Source: Hyphomicrobiales bacterium (GTDB taxonomy: Bacteria; Pseudomonadota; Alphaproteobacteria; Rhizobiales; Rhizobiaceae). From it: a DNA stretch of 64,000 nt. The stretch lies in assembly GCA_900473185.1 (NCBI GenBank), contig UCKU01000014.1, positions 1 through 64,000 on the forward strand, given 5' to 3'. Within the stretch, counting starts at the first letter, position 1, and each line of letters begins with the position of its first letter. Below the pieces are notes generated by a model that searched no databases, had not been told where the DNA came from, and saw only the letters and a program-made list of their open reading frames with translations. This document shows positions 61,037-64,000 of this stretch, one piece after another. The position numbers and the translations under genes were made by a program.

Positions 61037-62439
61037 GCGTGGAACTCCTTCCTTGGCTGCGTCGCCTCCGGCCCGTCGATCTCAGCTAGTGTTCGCCACG
61101 TGTCGCGGTATGCTTCAAGACCAAAGATTTGCGCCGGCGCTATCTGACTGGTCTCATTTGCGAACGGCTCTAGGCCCATCGTGTCGAAAACGAGAGCCGC
61201 GGCACCAAAGGCACTGCCTTCCGCCGTCGCGCTGGTGAAGATCGGCTGCGCGGGCCGCAGTTGGGCGAGTATTTCGGCAAACAACCCGGTCTTGACTAGG
61301 CCACCGTCTATGACGATCGCGTTATCGGACCGTATGAGATCGAGGGACAGACTGGTCATGAGAACGACGTATAGAAGCGCGGCGGCCGCCCTCTCCTCGC
61401 CTTCCACCTCCGGTCCCACGAACTGGCCTTCGAAGCCCTGCATCGGGCCGCCCAGCGCGAACGACGGCAATGCGAACACGCCTTTTGCGATTACCCGAGA
61501 CAGTGCCTCAAGACTCACAGGCTTGTTCCAGCCGCCACTGGCGCGATCGTACTCTCTGCCGCCCATGAAACGGATCGTCGGCGCTGGCTTCCCATCGACC
61601 GTAACGTTCGCGAGCATATCCCTATCTTCGTCCAGCGCTTCGAGCGGGCATGCCGAATTGAAGATCACGACCCACGTCCCGGTAGACACGAGGGTGAAGT
61701 CCTGGAATCCAACCGAACGATAGTAGTAGAGGGCCGAATTGCTGTCGTGAACGCCATTGTGGACATTGACGGAGCGCGCCTCACCCGTTCCGTCTGTGAG
61801 GTTCCAATTGCCCAAAACAGCGCCTGCTTTTTCGAAAGCGGGCATCTTCTCACGCCAACCTCGACTATCGACCAGACTGCTGAAATCACCACGCAGCGGT
61901 GCCCAAAGGTGAGAGTGGCAGCCGATGTAAGATACCTCGGACACCTTGCGGCCAGAGAATTTCCACGACCAGAACTGGGGATAGGGAAGAACAGCATCGG
62001 CGCGGCTCAGCGCCTCGGGCTTGACGGCCTCCAGCCAAAGCATATGCCGCCCGTAGTTGAAACCCAGCGGCAGCCTTGGAGAATATGTCTCGGAGAAAGC
62101 CGGGATCGACATGTCGATGCGATCGCCCAGCGACGCAGGAGGTTCCTGTTCATAGTCGAGGATCGGATGCACTAGGTGATCCTCCTCAACGAGCGCAAAT
62201 GTGCAGCCATGACCGGAAAAGATGACGTGTCCGACCGAGTGGTCTTCAATCGCACGCGTCAGCGCGGTCTTCATCCAGCCGAACAGAGCGGCGTCGTCGA
62301 GCACGCGAAAACCTTCGTACTCGCCCCATGACGGCTTCGTTCGCGTCTCCGAAAGTAACGAGCCATCCGCTCCGAACACGAAGAGTTTCGAGTTGGTCTT
62401 GCCGAGATCGAAGACCGCGATCGCGTTTGGTGGCGTCAT
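61033..62439 (-). CDS. FGGY-family carbohydrate kinase (L-fuculokinase-like)
   Basis: 468 residues with two actin-like ATPase domains: N-terminal phosphate loop AVFDLGKTNSKLFVFG, sugar-binding HDSNSALYYYRS, then TLVSTGTWVVIFN and IVIDGGLVKTGLFAEILAQL. It phosphorylates a sugar or ketose with ATP. By style it is nearest to the fuculose/rhamnulose kinase branch, which fits the class II aldolase encoded divergently, since that enzyme type cleaves ketose 1-phosphates. Overlaps both neighbouring genes by four bases, showing tight coupling. The exact sugar cannot be told. Confidence 0.9.
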   Translation of the reverse strand: MTPPNAIAVFDLGKTNSKLFVFGADGSLLSETRTKPSWGEYEGFRVLDDAALFGWMKTALTRAIEDHSVGHVIFSGHGCTFALVEEDHLVHPILDYEQEPPASLGDRIDMSIPAFSETYSPRLPLGFNYGRHMLWLEAVKPEALSRADAVLPYPQFWSWKFSGRKVSEVSYIGCHSHLWAPLRGDFSSLVDSRGWREKMPAFEKAGAVLGNWNLTDGTGEARSVNVHNGVHDSNSALYYYRSVGFQDFTLVSTGTWVVIFNSACPLEALDEDRDMLANVTVDGKPAPTIRFMGGREYDRASGGWNKPVSLEALSRVIAKGVFALPSFALGGPMQGFEGQFVGPEVEGEERAAAALLYVVLMTSLSLDLIRSDNAIVIDGGLVKTGLFAEILAQLRPAQPIFTSATAEGSAFGAAALVFDTMGLEPFANETSQIAPAQIFGLEAYRDTWRTLAEIDGPEATQPRKEFHA

Positions 62440-63215
62440 GGCTGACCTCCGACCGTCGCGATCATTATCGTAACCCCCGCATCCTCGAGCATCTTTGCTC
62501 CGACGTCCGACAGTCCGTCGTCGATGACGATCGTGCCGATACGGGAAAGCGGGAGAACGACATTGCGCGGTTGAATCGAGAGTTTGCGGCTATCTGCCAG
62601 AAGCACGATTTCGTCCGCACAACCGCTCAACTCCCCAATCGCCTTCGTCAACAACGGGTGCGATTCCAGAAGTCCCTCGCTGCTGATACCCTGAGTGCCA
62701 AGGAAGAACCGCGAGGCGAAGAAGTCGGGCGCGCCGGCGGACGCATCGTGGATAATTCCGGGCTCTCGATACAGCACCCCGCCGGCCAAGGTCAGATGGC
62801 AAGTCCCGTGCTCGCCGACATATGCGGCCAAAGGCATGGAGTTCGTGTAGAGGCGGACGTTGCGGCGAGCCAATTGCAGACCGAGTTGATAGCAGGTCGA
62901 TCCCGCATGGACGATTATCGAGTCCCCGTCTCGCACCAGACCCGCGGCCATCTCAGCGATCGCACGCTTTGCATCAACAGCAATGTCGCGGTTTTCGTCA
63001 TATGGCCGAGCAGAAAGGCGCGCGGTGGTCGATGACTCGTTAGCGGATATCCCACCGTAGACCTTTCGAGCGATTCCGATGTCGTCAAGCTTATCGATAT
63101 CTCTTCGGATTGTCGCAGGGGAAACGCCAAGCCGCTTCTGCAAGTCACGCACGGACGCAAAGGGCCGCTCGCGAAGCATTTCTGCGATCAGGCGATGGCG
63201 ATCGGAATCGTTCAA
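62436..63215 (-). CDS. DeoR-family transcriptional regulator
   Basis: 259 residues. N-terminal DeoR HTH (ERPFASVRDLQKRLGVSPAT, IRRDIDKLDDIGIARKVYGG) and the C-terminal DeoRC sensor domain that binds phosphorylated sugars (IIVHAGSTCYQLGLQLARRN, VLLADSRKL). First gene of the sugar operon and divergent from the aldolase gene. It likely represses both by binding the direct repeats at 63263 and 63325, with release by a sugar phosphate made by the kinase. Confidence 0.94.
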   Translation of the reverse strand: MNDSDRHRLIAEMLRERPFASVRDLQKRLGVSPATIRRDIDKLDDIGIARKVYGGISANESSTTARLSARPYDENRDIAVDAKRAIAEMAAGLVRDGDSIIVHAGSTCYQLGLQLARRNVRLYTNSMPLAAYVGEHGTCHLTLAGGVLYREPGIIHDASAGAPDFFASRFFLGTQGISSEGLLESHPLLTKAIGELSGCADEIVLLADSRKLSIQPRNVVLPLSRIGTIVIDDGLSDVGAKMLEDAGVTIMIATVGGQP

Positions 63216-63262
63216 GACAGTCCTCCACTGACGCTTCTCCCTGAGCGCTTATGACGAACTAT

Positions 63263-63285
63263 AATCACATCATGTATAGGATCGC
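63263..63285 (+). repeat. direct repeat 1, likely DeoR operator
   Basis: AATCACATCATGTATAGGAT followed by CGC. It matches the element at 63325-63344 except for three or four extra bases after the common AATCACAT. It lies 48 bases upstream of the DeoR gene start, in the divergent promoter region. Confidence 0.6.
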
Positions 63286-63324
63286 AACACGAGAGACGCG
63301 AAATCTTCATCGTTGACGATCTGC

Positions 63325-63344
63325 AATCACATTTATAGGATCGC
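63325..63344 (+). repeat. direct repeat 2, likely DeoR operator
   Basis: AATCACATTTATAGGATCGC, sharing AATCACAT and TATAGGATCGC with the copy at 63263. The copies start 62 bases apart, about six helical turns, and this one is 68 bases upstream of the aldolase start. The spacing allows looping by a regulator oligomer. Confidence 0.6.
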
Positions 63345-63411
63345 GCAAAAGTTCGCTCATGAGCCAGCCGAACCGGAAGGCGAGTATCAACGCAGCAGGA
63401 GGGAAGACGAT

Positions 63412-64000
63412 ATGACCCAACCGGACCCCAGGAATACGGAGCTATTCAAGAGTTTTCTCGGGCTTTCCAGCCGGATTGGCAGCGACATCCTCAAGACGCA
63501 GGGCGCGGGCGGCAATACGTCGATCAAGAGCGACGGCGTGATGTGGGTGAAGGCATCGGGCACGTGGCTTTCCAAGGCGGATATTGAAGACATCATGGTC
63601 CCAGTTGTCGTCGATCCGCTGGTTGCAGCGCTTCGCAATGGCGACGTACGGGCCGAGAAGTCCACCGATTTCGTTGTTTCCGAACTGAATTCCAGCGGCC
63701 TTCGGCCATCGATCGAAACCAGTTTTCACGCGGCACTCAAAAGTCCGGTGGTCGCGCACTATCATTGCGTGAACGCAATTGCTCTGGCCGTTCTTGAAGA
63801 CCGCGAGGCTATGCTGGCTGAATGCATGAGTGCCGTCTCCGATCTCAGATGGGTCACGGTTCCATACAGGCGTCCAGGAACTCCACTCGCCAGGGAGATC
63901 GAGAAAGCAGCCGCATCGATGCCGGACGTCCTCATCCTGTTCAATCACGGGATCATCGTTTGCGGTGACACGGTTGAGGAAGTCGCCGGTCGTATCCAGC
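63412..64000 (+). CDS. class II aldolase family protein (3' end outside window)
   Basis: 196 codons visible from ATG 63412 (AGGAGGGA upstream). Class II aldolase/adducin fold: GAGGNTSIKSDGVMWVKASG near the start (phosphate-binding loops), a likely catalytic Glu102 in SIETSFHAAL, zinc ligands His116 and His118 in AHYHCVN, and His179 in LFNHGIIV. Such enzymes cleave ketose 1-phosphates to DHAP and an aldehyde. Divergent from the DeoR-kinase-transporter operon and sharing its operators, it probably performs the last step of the same pathway. Whether it is fused to a dehydrogenase domain, as in RhaD-type proteins, cannot be seen. Confidence 0.88.
   Translation, partial: MTQPDPRNTELFKSFLGLSSRIGSDILKTQGAGGNTSIKSDGVMWVKASGTWLSKADIEDIMVPVVVDPLVAALRNGDVRAEKSTDFVVSELNSSGLRPSIETSFHAALKSPVVAHYHCVNAIALAVLEDREAMLAECMSAVSDLRWVTVPYRRPGTPLAREIEKAAASMPDVLILFNHGIIVCGDTVEEVAGRIQ

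Overview
The window looks like a replicon of a member of the Rhizobiaceae (Rhizobium/Sinorhizobium type), probably a large plasmid or chromid. The sequence-level reasons are GC-rich coding, three small DUF982-type proteins, a perfect GAAC-N7-GAAC alphaproteobacterial SOS box, a CTTGAA-N17-CCAAAT rhizobial RpoH promoter followed by a ROSE-like RNA thermometer, a two-Ku NHEJ operon, and many ABC importers for sugars and peptides. Replicon type and species are inferences. No rRNA, CRISPR array, complete insertion sequence or replication origin was seen.

Layout. 1-5.3 kb: 3' end of a groEL copy with an unusual C-terminus, two small genes, a family 4 glycosyltransferase and a glycogen-debranching-type amylase. 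5.3-11.7 kb: a decayed stretch with a treZ that has lost GH13 region I, a frameshifted short-chain dehydrogenase, a DUF982 gene, and a LOG gene joined mid-motif to a fragment of a thiamine-diphosphate enzyme, a second fragment of which lies nearby. 12-17.6 kb: a double-domain KaiC-like ATPase followed by two hybrid histidine kinases. 17.7-26.8 kb: a DNA-repair island with an imuA remnant, two divergent SRAP (YedK/HMCES) genes around an SOS box, a three-domain ligD, a heat-controlled hsp20, a stand-alone ATP-dependent ligase, two Ku genes and a broken exonuclease III gene. 26.8-30.9 kb: small genes and remnants, including a PIN-toxin fragment, and one intact FabMG-like gene.

31-37 kb: a LysR gene divergent from a PrpF/4-oxalomesaconate-tautomerase-like gene and a complete NMT1/TauABC-type importer, then a second LysR gene. 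37-49 kb: a peptide/nickel-type ABC importer operon ending in a beta-lactamase-fold hydrolase; beside it are an XRE-type regulator, a second (Tat-exported) binding protein and a CocE/S15 hydrolase. Together they suggest uptake and intracellular cleavage of a peptide-like or ester compound. 49-51 kb: small secreted or membrane proteins, a frameshifted Cas2/SinR-like gene and a degenerate tRNA-Met(CAU). 51.5-56.3 kb: a YhaO/YhaN (SbcD/SbcC-like) nuclease-ATPase pair. 56.5-64 kb: a sugar operon (DeoR regulator, FGGY kinase, ABC ATPase, permease, binding protein, epimerase/isomerase) divergent from a class II aldolase; a direct repeat between them is a likely operator. The genes fit a route of import, isomerisation, phosphorylation and aldol cleavage.

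Many genes here carry single frameshifts or small deletions (treZ, SDR, LOG, xth, PIN, Cas2-like and possibly others). They sit mainly in the accessory stretches, while the transport, repair and kinase genes are intact. That pattern favours real decay, but base-calling errors cannot be excluded from sequence alone.
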